Assembly: GCA_938028665.1 (NCBI GenBank)
Contig: CALIMB010000068.1
Location: 1-32,882 of the forward strand
Direction: 5' to 3'
Source of the DNA: an uncultured Thermomicrobium sp.
GTDB taxonomy: Bacteria; Chloroflexota; Chloroflexia; Thermomicrobiales; Thermomicrobiaceae
DNA: 32,882 bases
Part shown: positions 25,687 through 32,882 of the stretch, in pieces
Numbering within the stretch: the first letter of the stretch is position 1
Layout of the letters: each line of letters begins with the position of its first letter
Position numbers and translations under genes: made by a program
The notes under the pieces: model-generated
The model's database searches: none
What the model was told of the DNA's origin: nothing
What the model saw: the letters and a program-made list of their open reading frames with translations, nothing else

Positions 25687-25971
25687 ATGCACGGTGAATA
25701 CAAGACGCCAGGAGGAAAACTTGTACAGGTTGATCTCGACGTCGTCGACGGACGTCTCCAAAACGTTCGTGTCACCGGCGACTTCTTCCTTGAACCCCCT
25801 GAAGCGCTCGAGATCATCGCCGGAGCGCTGGAGGGCGCACCCAGCAATGCGAGCGAAGACGAACTCGCCTGCAGAATTGCCCAGGCTCTCAAGCGACTGC
25901 ATCAACCCGTCGAGCTTCTCGGTTTCTCTCCAGAGGCAGTCGCACGCGCAGCACGGAGGGCGATCTCGTGA
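25687..25971 (+). CDS. lplB: Lipoate-protein ligase accessory subunit (C-terminal-domain type)
   Basis: The 94-residue protein is a stand-alone version of the small C-terminal domain of lipoate-protein ligase. It reads KTPGGKLVQVDLDVVDGRLQNVRVTGDFFLEPPEAL, with the family's GDFF motif near residue 31. In the archaeal two-part enzyme LplA-LplB, this subunit is needed for lipoate activation. ATG 25687 has GGGGAG about 7 nt upstream. Its stop overlaps the GTG start of the next gene (GTGA), so the two parts are made together. Longer upstream frames look non-coding. Confidence 0.83.
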   Translation: MHGEYKTPGGKLVQVDLDVVDGRLQNVRVTGDFFLEPPEALEIIAGALEGAPSNASEDELACRIAQALKRLHQPVELLGFSPEAVARAARRAIS

Positions 25972-26747
25972 GCGAACTGGCACGCTGGCGGAAGTATCGC
26001 TGGCAGTTGATCTACGGCGAGGCCTTCGATCCCGCGATGCAGATGGCACTTGATGAAGTCCTGACCTACCGTGTGGGACGAGGCGAACGTCCCCCTACCG
26101 TGCGTTTCTGGGAGTGGACCGCACCCGCTGTTGTGATTGGCCGCTTTCAGTCGCTGCGCAACGAGGTCGACCTTGAAGAAGCCAACCGGCATGGCATTAC
26201 TGTGGTTCGCCGCATCACCGGCGGTGGGGCCATGTTGACTGAGCCCGGCCGTGTCATTACCTATTCCATCTACGCCCCACCCGAACTCGTCGCTGGGATG
26301 TCCTTTCAGGAATCGTACGCCTTTCTCGATGCCTGGGTTGTCGAGGCGCTACGAGCGCTCGGTATCGATGCCTGGTACCAGCCGATTAACGACATTACCT
26401 CAGCGCGTGGCAAGATTGGAGGCGCAGCTCAAGCTCGCCGCCATGGCGCGATCCTTCACCACACAACGATGGCCTACGATATCGATCCGGAAAAAGTCCC
26501 TCGTGTCATCCGCATCGGTCGCGAGAAATTGAGCGATAAGGGTGTCCGTAGCGCGGAGCGCCGGGTTGCACCACTGCGCCAACAGACGAACCTCCCGCGT
26601 GAGACGATCCAGGAATTCCTCATCCGAACATTCGCCGAACGCCATGGGCTCCAGGAAGGTGCCCTCCGTCCTGACGAAATTGACGAAGCACGGGAACTCG
26701 CACGCACCAAGTTTGGTACGTGGGAATGGACGGCGATCTTACCCTGA
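25968..26747 (+). CDS. lplA: Lipoate-protein ligase A catalytic subunit
   Basis: The 259-residue protein has the biotin/lipoate ligase fold: RRITGGGAMLTEPG (81-94), NDITSARGKIGGAAQ with the substrate-binding Lys149, and ILHHTTMAYDID. It attaches lipoate (or octanoate) to the lipoyl domains of 2-oxoacid dehydrogenases and glycine cleavage H protein. It lacks the C-terminal accessory domain, which is supplied by the overlapping upstream gene. GTG 25968 overlaps the stop of that gene. It ends 3 bp from the converging gene at 26751. Confidence 0.88.
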   Translation: MSELARWRKYRWQLIYGEAFDPAMQMALDEVLTYRVGRGERPPTVRFWEWTAPAVVIGRFQSLRNEVDLEEANRHGITVVRRITGGGAMLTEPGRVITYSIYAPPELVAGMSFQESYAFLDAWVVEALRALGIDAWYQPINDITSARGKIGGAAQARRHGAILHHTTMAYDIDPEKVPRVIRIGREKLSDKGVRSAERRVAPLRQQTNLPRETIQEFLIRTFAERHGLQEGALRPDEIDEARELARTKFGTWEWTAILP

Positions 26748-26750
26748 TCA

Positions 26751-27122
26751 TTACTGGAAAAGCTTTGAGCCCGTCCCGCGTCGGCGGCGCCCCTCTTCCA
26801 GGATCGCCGCGATCTCAGCTTTCGTGAACAGACGCTCGCAGAACGTCGGCACGAGGCGTGCTCCTGGCCGCGGCCGCTGCATCCCGCGCACCAGAACGCC
26901 GTGCTCGGTTTGCACGATCAGAACGTCCTGTAACTGCTCTTCGTCGATGAAGCGCCCGACCGCCCGTAGGATATCCTCATAGCGAAACACGAGGGGTTCG
27001 CCGCTCGTTGTTACCACACGCTCCTCACCGAGCGTCTGCCCATAATCGGTCGGTGTTGTGTCTTCGGGCTTTCTCTCCTCGGCTCGCGCTAGTGCACCCC
27101 GGCCGGTAAGTCGCCGCAGCAT
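26751..27122 (-). CDS. Small hypothetical protein, last gene of the ATPase/MoxR/VWA run
   Basis: This 123-residue protein is of unknown family. The first 30 or so residues are polar and likely flexible; the rest mixes strands and helices (PLVFRYEDILRAVGRFIDEEQLQDVLIVQTEHGVLVRG). It ends in a helix (LFTKAEIAAILEEGRRRRG). No membrane segment or cysteine pair was seen. ATG 27122 has AAGGAGGGG spanning the stop of the VWA gene, 9 nt upstream, so it is co-translated with it. Its job is presumably tied to the VWA-MoxR module. Confidence 0.7.
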   Translation of the reverse strand: MLRRLTGRGALARAEERKPEDTTPTDYGQTLGEERVVTTSGEPLVFRYEDILRAVGRFIDEEQLQDVLIVQTEHGVLVRGMQRPRPGARLVPTFCERLFTKAEIAAILEEGRRRRGTGSKLFQ

Positions 27123-27131
27123 TTCCCCTCC

Positions 27132-29225
27132 TTACCGTAGACGAAAGCGCTTGTTCGCCACATAGTCCATCACAATGTATTCACCAAGATGGTCGGGCGT
27201 CGCGAAAAAGGCGCGTCCCTTATTGATCCGTGTCATCTCGTTTACAAAGCTTGCCAAATAGGGACTCCGTTCTAGCATGAAGGTATTGATCACAATCTCT
27301 TCACGTGTGCAACGAGCGACCTCCTTCATGGTCTCTTGAAACGTCTGGTATGTCGGCGGGTAAGAAAAGCGTACTTGCTCACCATCGAAATAGGCAGTCG
27401 GCTCCCCATCCGTGATCAAGATGATCTGCCGCGTCCCTCCGCGGTGTCGCGACAGCAATTGCCGTGCCAGCATGAATCCGTGCTGCATGTTTGTCCCATA
27501 GTTGTACTCGTCCCAGGTGATATGGGGCAGCTCCTCCGGGGTGAGCACCGAAGCCAGGTACGAAAAGCCGATGATGTAAAGCGTGTCCCGAGGAAACTGC
27601 GTCCGTATCAAGCTATCCAGTGCCAACGCGACCTTCTTCGCGGCGAGGAAGCAGCCGTTGTAGAGCATTGACCGGCTCATATCCACCATTAACACTGTTG
27701 CCGCACGGCTTGTCGACTCGGTACGGAAGACCTCAAAGTCAACCGGTTGCAACCGTACCGGCGTTCCCGGCCCTTCTCGCTGCACGGCATTCATCACTGT
27801 TCGCGGAAGGTGCAGCAAGAAGGGATCGCCGAATTCGTATGGCTTCGTCTCTTCAACCGGTTCCCCACCACGGCCGCTCCGTTCAATTTGGTGTTGCCCG
27901 AAACGATCACGCTTCAGGTGTTGGAAGATCTCCCGCAGCGCCTTCTGCCCAATCTTCCGGATTGCTCGCGGCGTCAGTTCGTACCCGCGTCGTGTCCGTT
28001 GAATGTATCCGGCCTCCTCCAGTAATCGCGTTATCTGTCGCAGTGCCTCAAGCTGCGCTGCCAGCTCATCACCATACAGCTCACGCAGTCGCTCCAGATC
28101 AACTCGCCCCAGATCGCGCCAGTCGCGTACCGCCTCTAGCTGCTCCTCCATCTCTTGCATGGCCCGTAGCTGGTCCATAAGGCGCAGGGCCTGTCCAAGT
28201 GTAAGCTCCTCACTCCCACTAAACGCTTGAGCTTGTCGATACGGATTGTCCGGCAGAAGCTGCCCAAGCAGTCGACCAAGCTGGCGAAGCTCGCGTTGCA
28301 GCTCGGGATCACGCAGCGCCGCATCCAGCGCCTCTTCCAACTGCTGACGCATCTCCGGCGGAAGCGAGTCCAACAGACTCTGCACCGCCGCCATCTGGCG
28401 CGCTAGGTGGTCCAGCAGCTCGTCCACACTGTTGAAGTCACGACCAAAGTAGTGACCCCAGCGATGCTTGAACCGCTCAATATCTGGTTGCCCACCTCGT
28501 GCATGCTCTTGCAAAAGCTCATTAAGGTCGCGCAGCATCTGCCGAAGCTCACCGATCGTCTCCGGCGTCAGGTTCTGAATCGCCTGATGAAGGCCTTGGA
28601 ACGTCTGTTCTAGAACCTGCCGCTGCAGTGAAGCAAGAAGCTCCTGGAATTTGCCCCGCGCCTCTGGGTCCATAAACTCATAGTCGCTCAGTGCGCGGAT
28701 CCGTCCCGCGGGGTCGGGCGGTAGCCGATCCAAGAAAGCAAGCTTCTGCTGCGCCAGTCGCTCGAGTAGCCGTTGCAGTGCTGGATCGGGCAGGCTTGTC
28801 TCCTCTGCCCCTCTCTCATCCGTGCGTTCTGCTCCCCCTGTTCGGGCGCCCTGCCCCTGCTGCTCCTCGGCGCGAGCGAGCCGCTCTCGCCCCTCCTGCA
28901 CACGCCGCTCAATCCCCGCCCGTTCGGTCTGGATGATCTCCTCCAGCTGGCGAGTCAGATCCTCGAGCACCGACCCCGGATCATACCGCTGTAGTAACTG
29001 CCGTCGTCGCTCCCGGAGCTGTTCCAGAAGTTCGCGGAAGCCCGGCATACGAGCATCCGGCCGATCCATACCCCACCGGAAGAGCCGCTGCAGAGCGCGA
29101 TTCACGTCCCCTTCCGCGAGGAGGTCATCAGCCATCGCTTCAAGGAGTTCCTCAGCGGTAAACACCTCAAGGTGCTGCGTTCCGTCCCAGCGAGAGTAGC
29201 GGAACCGGTAAGGTGTTGTCCCCAT
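27132..29225 (-). CDS. VWA-domain protein with long helical N-terminal region
   Basis: This 697-residue protein works with the MoxR ATPase encoded just upstream. Residues about 60-440 are rich in Glu, Arg, Leu and Gln and predicted helical or coiled-coil. Residues about 505-697 form a von Willebrand A domain with an intact MIDAS: DMSRS (Asp515, Ser517, Ser519), the GTNMQHG threonine, and ITDGEP. MoxR-VWA pairs act as chaperone-like machines for metal insertion or complex assembly. No signal peptide is present, so it is cytoplasmic. ATG 29225 has AGGAGGT at good spacing; the MoxR gene ends 24 nt upstream. Confidence 0.88.
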   Translation of the reverse strand: MGTTPYRFRYSRWDGTQHLEVFTAEELLEAMADDLLAEGDVNRALQRLFRWGMDRPDARMPGFRELLEQLRERRRQLLQRYDPGSVLEDLTRQLEEIIQTERAGIERRVQEGRERLARAEEQQGQGARTGGAERTDERGAEETSLPDPALQRLLERLAQQKLAFLDRLPPDPAGRIRALSDYEFMDPEARGKFQELLASLQRQVLEQTFQGLHQAIQNLTPETIGELRQMLRDLNELLQEHARGGQPDIERFKHRWGHYFGRDFNSVDELLDHLARQMAAVQSLLDSLPPEMRQQLEEALDAALRDPELQRELRQLGRLLGQLLPDNPYRQAQAFSGSEELTLGQALRLMDQLRAMQEMEEQLEAVRDWRDLGRVDLERLRELYGDELAAQLEALRQITRLLEEAGYIQRTRRGYELTPRAIRKIGQKALREIFQHLKRDRFGQHQIERSGRGGEPVEETKPYEFGDPFLLHLPRTVMNAVQREGPGTPVRLQPVDFEVFRTESTSRAATVLMVDMSRSMLYNGCFLAAKKVALALDSLIRTQFPRDTLYIIGFSYLASVLTPEELPHITWDEYNYGTNMQHGFMLARQLLSRHRGGTRQIILITDGEPTAYFDGEQVRFSYPPTYQTFQETMKEVARCTREEIVINTFMLERSPYLASFVNEMTRINKGRAFFATPDHLGEYIVMDYVANKRFRLR

Positions 29226-29249
29226 GATGCACCTCCTGACGAGCGCGCC

Positions 29250-30650
29250 TCAGCTGCGATAGCGCGCCGGCCCGCGCCCACTCGCACGCTCCTTATTGAG
29301 GCGCCGATTGAGATGGAGCCCCTCCAGCACAAACTCCACCGCTGCTGCCACCAGTCCAGGATCGCCCGTCGCTCCCAGCCGTTGCGTCGCCCGCCGGAGA
29401 CTCTCAATGTGTGATACCTGGTGCACATAGCGCATCGCTGGCTGCAAGTCAGACGCCTCAACCGTGAGTCCGTTCTCGAACGCCAGCAGAAGATCGTCGA
29501 AATCACGCACCGAAAAATAACGATTAAAGGTTGCCGCTACTGCGCCGTTGATCAATTTTTCGATAATCCGCTCTTCCTGTACTTCGCCCAGCGTCTCGAA
29601 TTCGAGTTTCCCAAGTGTCGAGGCAACCAGCACTGGTAAGTCGCTGATGCGGGGTACTGCGTGCTTCTCGCCAAGCCGAATCGCTCGCTTCACCGCGTTA
29701 CTCACCAGTGTCTCATAGTTAGCTATTGACATGCGGGCGCTCACGCCTGACCGCTGACTAATGTCCGGGCTGCGTCGGGCTAGGTGCGTGATCTCGGCAA
29801 CAATCTCGCGCATGTACGGCGGCACCGTCACCGTGATTCCTGGGACTTCTACCGGCGTTCGCTCTTGCTCCATGATCTCAATCTCGTGCTCAATGGTCCG
29901 CGGATAATGCGTCCGGATTTGCGCTCCAAAGCGATCCTTGAGTGGCGTGATGATCCGACCGCGGTTGGTATAGTCCTCCGGATTGGCACTCGCCACGACG
30001 AACACATCGAGCGGCAAGCGCACCCGGTACCCCCGGATCTGCACATCGCGCTCCTCCATGATGTTGAGCAATCCGACCTGAATCCGCTCGGCAAGATCCG
30101 GAAGTTCATTGATGACGAAAATCCCCCGGTTCGTCCGCGGGATGAGTCCGTAGTGGATCGTCAGTTCATCTGCAAGATATCGCCCTTCAGCCACCTTAAT
30201 CGGATCGATCTCACCAATGAGATCGGCGATCGTGGTATCTGGCGTGGCCAGCTTTTCGGCATACCGTTCCTCACGCTGAATCCAGACGATCGGCGTTTCA
30301 TCACCCATCTCGGCCACTAGATCACGCGCATACTTGGAAATCGGCGCAAAGGGGTTATCGTTGACTTCGCTTCCCGCAACGATCGGAATCTCCTCGTCAA
30401 GGAGATTTACCAGGAGCCGTGCCATCCGTGTCTTCGCTTGACCACGTTCACCCAGGAAAATTATGTCCTGCCCAGCCAAAATCGCATTTTCCAGCTGGGG
30501 AATCACGGTCTCTTCATATCCAATGATCCCTGCAAAGATCGGCTCCCCTGCCTGAATCTTGACAATCAGGTTCTTCCGCATCTCCTCCCGTACCGGGAGG
30601 ACACGGTACCCGCTCTCGCGCAGCTCGCCCAGCGTTCGCGGCTTGTCCAT
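29250..30650 (-). CDS. MoxR/ChlI-like AAA+ ATPase
   Basis: The 466-residue ATPase shows Walker A GERGQAKT (67-74), a Walker B-like FVINELPDL, a sensor region FVVASANPEDYTNRGRI and an arginine-finger region KDRFGAQIRTHYPRT. It resembles magnesium-chelatase ChlI/BchI and MoxR AAA+ proteins more than sigma54 activators. It most likely remodels a target together with the VWA protein encoded next. ATG 30650 (MDKPRTLGEL) follows GGAGGTCGAGGG; an in-frame ATG at 30737 would overlap the preceding gene and add a basic tail without likeness. The upstream ATPase gene stops 28 nt before this start. Confidence 0.9.
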   Translation of the reverse strand: MDKPRTLGELRESGYRVLPVREEMRKNLIVKIQAGEPIFAGIIGYEETVIPQLENAILAGQDIIFLGERGQAKTRMARLLVNLLDEEIPIVAGSEVNDNPFAPISKYARDLVAEMGDETPIVWIQREERYAEKLATPDTTIADLIGEIDPIKVAEGRYLADELTIHYGLIPRTNRGIFVINELPDLAERIQVGLLNIMEERDVQIRGYRVRLPLDVFVVASANPEDYTNRGRIITPLKDRFGAQIRTHYPRTIEHEIEIMEQERTPVEVPGITVTVPPYMREIVAEITHLARRSPDISQRSGVSARMSIANYETLVSNAVKRAIRLGEKHAVPRISDLPVLVASTLGKLEFETLGEVQEERIIEKLINGAVAATFNRYFSVRDFDDLLLAFENGLTVEASDLQPAMRYVHQVSHIESLRRATQRLGATGDPGLVAAAVEFVLEGLHLNRRLNKERASGRGPARYRS

Positions 30651-30678
30651 GCTAACCCTCGACCTCCGTACGCTCGCT

Positions 30679-31587
30679 TCATTCCCAGTTCGCCTCTGGC
30701 GTCTCCTCAATCCTACTCTCCTCGTAGACTGCGTCAACTGCTTCTGTTAACTCAAGGGCACGAAGCTCTGCAAGTGCCTGACGGAAGGCTGCTAATCCAC
30801 CTACCCCCTGGGCAACCCATCGAGCCAATTGCTGCTGCCGCCAGGCCAGTCGACGACTCGCCTCTTCCAGGGGAAGACCAAAACGCTCGGTCAGCACCGC
30901 CAAACACGCAGCTGGATTGACTGTCAAGGGTGACCGCAGTGTTTCGCGTCTGGCAAGGACCTGCGGCGTGCGTTCCGTTCCACGAACTCGAACAGCCTCG
31001 ACACACAGAACACGACGGAGCAAGCCCTCTTGTGTGATTCCCATCCCAAGCGTCACGACCACATCTATCATGTGCAGGTACTCAGAAGGCACTTCCAGGG
31101 GGAAGCCTTGTAACAGTGAGAATACTTCTTCCGCACCCTCCGCATGTACCGTTGCTCCCAAACGCCAACCCTCGGCCAGCAGAGCAAAAACCCGCCGTAC
31201 TCCTTTTCCCCAGAGGTAGATAGGCAAGTGATCACTGATCTCGTTGACAAGGAGATACGTTGTGTTAGGGTCGTGGGTTGTCACAAACGCAAAGCGCTCA
31301 TACCAACCACGCAAGTAGTACCGTTTCACCTCAACCGGAAGCAATTCCACCAACGCACTCAGAAGTGTCGTTTTACCCGCCCCGTGCTCGCGAGCCGCTA
31401 CGAGCAGTGTGGCCCGCTGCTCCATTGCCATCCACAGGAAGGCAGCGGTTGCCGCATCAAGACTCCCAAGCCGAACTAGATCAACCAGCGACAGACTACT
31501 GCCGGGATCAACACGCACGCGGCCCCACCAGTCGATTGGGGGGGCGTGCACATCATCCTCTTCGCCAAAACGCCACTGTCGTTCCAC
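30679..31587 (-). CDS. Divergent VirB11/GspE-like secretion-type ATPase
   Basis: The protein has about 302 residues. LSLVDLVRLGSLDAATAAFLWMAMEQ leads to a P-loop REHGAGKTTLL (66-76), in which the usual first Gly is Arg. LLVNEIS follows as a Walker B-like segment, then ATVHAEGAEEVFSLL, which matches the His box of type II/IV secretion and TadA-type ATPases. The N-terminal domain of true secretion ATPases is missing. No pilin, prepilin peptidase or inner-membrane partner is visible. GTG 31587 was chosen because upstream codons to 31680 run into citrate synthase and look unlike the family. A -10-like TATAGT (31600-31595) just before the GTG could give a nearly leaderless mRNA. First gene of the run with MoxR and VWA. 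Confidence 0.68.
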   Translation of the reverse strand: MERQWRFGEEDDVHAPPIDWWGRVRVDPGSSLSLVDLVRLGSLDAATAAFLWMAMEQRATLLVAAREHGAGKTTLLSALVELLPVEVKRYYLRGWYERFAFVTTHDPNTTYLLVNEISDHLPIYLWGKGVRRVFALLAEGWRLGATVHAEGAEEVFSLLQGFPLEVPSEYLHMIDVVVTLGMGITQEGLLRRVLCVEAVRVRGTERTPQVLARRETLRSPLTVNPAACLAVLTERFGLPLEEASRRLAWRQQQLARWVAQGVGGLAAFRQALAELRALELTEAVDAVYEESRIEETPEANWE

Positions 31588-31654
31588 GCTCTCAACTATA
31601 CATGTCGGTGAGGCAGAGCAACCTACCCCACCGACATCGATCTCCAGGCCTCCC

Positions 31655-32767
31655 CTAGCCACGACGGTCGATCGGCACATAATGCCGATTGATCGGCCCC
31701 ACGTACTCCGCCCTCGGGCGAATAAGACGGTTGTCGGCCTGCTGCTCCAGAATATGCGCCGTCCACCCGCTCACGCGGCTCGCGGCGAAAACCGGCGTCA
31801 TCAGCTCCTTTTCAATCCCAAGATAGTGGTACACCGAGGCTGCATAGAAATCGACGTTGGGAAAGAGTCCTTTCTCACGCGCCATCGCTTCAGCAATCGT
31901 CACCGAAAGCTCATACCAGCGCCTGTCACCCCGTGCCTCGCCGAGTCGATGCGAGAGATCACGTAGCCACTTTGCCCGTGGATCCTCCCCCTTGTACACA
32001 CGGTGCCCAAAACCCATGATCCGCTCTTTGCGTGCCAGCTTGTCCTTAATATAAGGCTCCACCTGGTCAACTGTTCCGATCTCCTCAAGCATCTGCATTA
32101 CCGCAGCATTGGCACCACCATGCAGCGGTCCTTTCAGCGCCGCTATCGCCGCTGTCACCGCTGCATGCATATCCGCCAACGTCGCCGCAACCACTCGTGC
32201 CGTAAAGGTCGAGGCGTTGAACTCGTGGTCCGCGTGGAGCACCAGGATCTTGTTCATCGCCTCCACTTCCAGCTCGCTCGGCTCGCGATCGTAGAGCGTG
32301 CGCAAGAAGGCCCGTGCCGTGCTGAGCTCGTCGAGCGGCGGCACGACCGGCGCGAGACCACGACGAAGCCGCGCAATCGTGGCCACAATCGTCGGCACCT
32401 GCGCCACCAAGCGCAGACCCTTGGCAATTGCTGCCTCACGCGCGACGGTATTGGGCTCTTCCTCGTACCAGGCGAGTGCGGAGACCGCTGTCCGCAAAAG
32501 ATCCATCGGCACCGCATGTGGTGCCTGCAGTAGCAGCTGGATCACCCCGTCCGGCAGCACCCGTTGCGCCGCCAACTGCTGTTCGAGTGCAGCCAACTGC
32601 TCACGCGTCGGAAGTTCCCCATGATACAGCAGGTGGACTACCTCTTCGTAGGATGCCTCAGCAGCCAACTCGTCGATCTCGATCCCGGCGTACGCCAAAG
32701 TGCCATCGATGATCGAACTCAGCCGCGTGGTACCCGCGACGACCCCTTCCAGACCTCGAGCCACCAT
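31655..32767 (-). CDS. Citrate synthase
   Basis: The 370-residue enzyme condenses acetyl-CoA (or propionyl-CoA in the methylcitrate variant) with oxaloacetate. Catalytic and substrate residues are visible in HADHEFNAS, GPLHGGAN, GFGHRVYKGEDPRA and NVDFYAASVYHYLG, where the Asp is the catalytic acid. Its size and lack of the N-terminal extension fit the short type found in Gram-positives and archaea, which can include 2-methylcitrate synthases. Possible starts are ATG 32767 and ATG 32773; GGAGG sits at a better distance for 32767. It has its own promoter and a set of 10-bp repeats upstream. It precedes the VirB11-like ATPase gene by 67 bp on the same strand. Confidence 0.93.
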   Translation of the reverse strand: MVARGLEGVVAGTTRLSSIIDGTLAYAGIEIDELAAEASYEEVVHLLYHGELPTREQLAALEQQLAAQRVLPDGVIQLLLQAPHAVPMDLLRTAVSALAWYEEEPNTVAREAAIAKGLRLVAQVPTIVATIARLRRGLAPVVPPLDELSTARAFLRTLYDREPSELEVEAMNKILVLHADHEFNASTFTARVVAATLADMHAAVTAAIAALKGPLHGGANAAVMQMLEEIGTVDQVEPYIKDKLARKERIMGFGHRVYKGEDPRAKWLRDLSHRLGEARGDRRWYELSVTIAEAMAREKGLFPNVDFYAASVYHYLGIEKELMTPVFAASRVSGWTAHILEQQADNRLIRPRAEYVGPINRHYVPIDRRG

Positions 32768-32788
32768 CGTCATCCTCCCTCCACCCAC

Positions 32789-32823
32789 TTGACTTGACGA
32801 ACCTTGACGTTCCTTGACGAAGC
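32789..32823 (-). repeat. 10-bp iterated repeat in the citrate synthase leader
   Basis: Plus-strand sequence shows TTGAC at 32789, 32794, 32804 and 32814. The last three form 10-bp units, TTGACGAACC, TTGACGTTCC and TTGACGAAGC. One helical turn per unit puts all copies on the same DNA face. GAACC-TTGAC-GTTC within it is also an inverted repeat (GAAC-N6-GTTC). It lies just downstream of the predicted transcription start and 21 bp before the ATG, so it could bind a regulator or act in the mRNA leader. Confidence 0.55.
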
Positions 32824-32841
32824 TGGAACGTCTCCCACTCC

Positions 32842-32870
32842 CTTTTACTGCAGGATCGTCGCGCTGTAAA
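32842..32870 (-). promoter_or_regulatory. Promoter of the citrate synthase gene
   Basis: On the minus strand, TTTACA (32870-32865) and TAAAAG (32847-32842) are separated by exactly 17 bp. This gives a predicted start near 32835 and a leader of about 68 nt that contains the 10-bp repeats. Boxes and spacing are seen directly; activity is inferred. Confidence 0.5.
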
Positions 32871-32882
32871 CCTCTTCTCCAC

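Noticed and set aside
1-32882. tRNA, rRNA, insertion sequence or integrase genes
   Set aside because: No cloverleaf pattern, rRNA-like stretch, transposase motif or terminal inverted repeat was recognised by reading; a covariance-model scan would be needed to exclude tRNAs fully.

Overview
The window is about 33 kb of moderately high-GC bacterial DNA with frequent GTG starts, strong AGGAGG-type ribosome binding sites and many short same-strand overlaps. Protein content suggests a thermophilic member of Chloroflexota, most likely class Thermomicrobia. Pointers are the style of the ImuA/ImuB/DnaE2 proteins, the Cys-motif/Pro-Thr-rich anchored protein, the HyuA/HyuB pair, the split lipoate ligase and the MoxR/VWA operon. 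The taxonomic call is an inference from recognition, not from a database search.

Left part (1-8287): about 1.1 kb without a convincing gene is followed by an imuA-imuB-dnaE2 translesion mutasome cassette (1251-6761). Its promoter carries two LexA boxes of the Gram-positive (GAAC-N4-GTTC) type, one inside the 17-bp spacer and one at the predicted transcription start. This places the true imuA start downstream of the longest open frame. Next come about 1.2 kb of apparently decayed sequence and a degenerate six-repeat CRISPR-like array with no cas genes in the window.

Middle part (8529-18071): a tightly overlapping + strand operon encodes an Fe-S Rrf2 regulator, a hemerythrin/DUF2249 protein, an NnrS-like membrane protein, a PRC-barrel-like protein and an Ntn-hydrolase of the isoaspartyl peptidase/glycosylasparaginase family. 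It looks like a nitric-oxide, nitrite or oxygen stress module. It is followed by a full-length but wrecked FAD-linked oxidase (BBE type) pseudogene. A fused ferritin-like/VIT1 iron transporter and a DUF554 membrane protein are transcribed divergently. A tail-to-tail gene encodes a surface-type protein with a four-cysteine motif, one membrane segment and a Pro/Thr-rich stalk.

Right part (18072-32882): hyuA-hyuB (hydantoinase/5-oxoprolinase type) lies on the minus strand. A nitrilase-superfamily amidohydrolase lies on the plus strand between two roughly 1.1-1.2 kb gene-poor zones. Then come a YIP1-type membrane protein, divergent from a split lipoate-protein ligase pair. The last block is a minus-strand run: citrate synthase, a divergent VirB11/GspE-like ATPase, a MoxR/ChlI-like AAA+ ATPase, a VWA protein with a MIDAS site and a small conserved-looking protein. 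The four genes after citrate synthase form the best candidate here for an uncharacterised multi-gene system.

Several zones (1-1173, 6762-7933, 12548-14199, 21712-22952, 23796-24942) lack intact genes and contain remnants, so this locus shows clear gene decay between well-kept operons.
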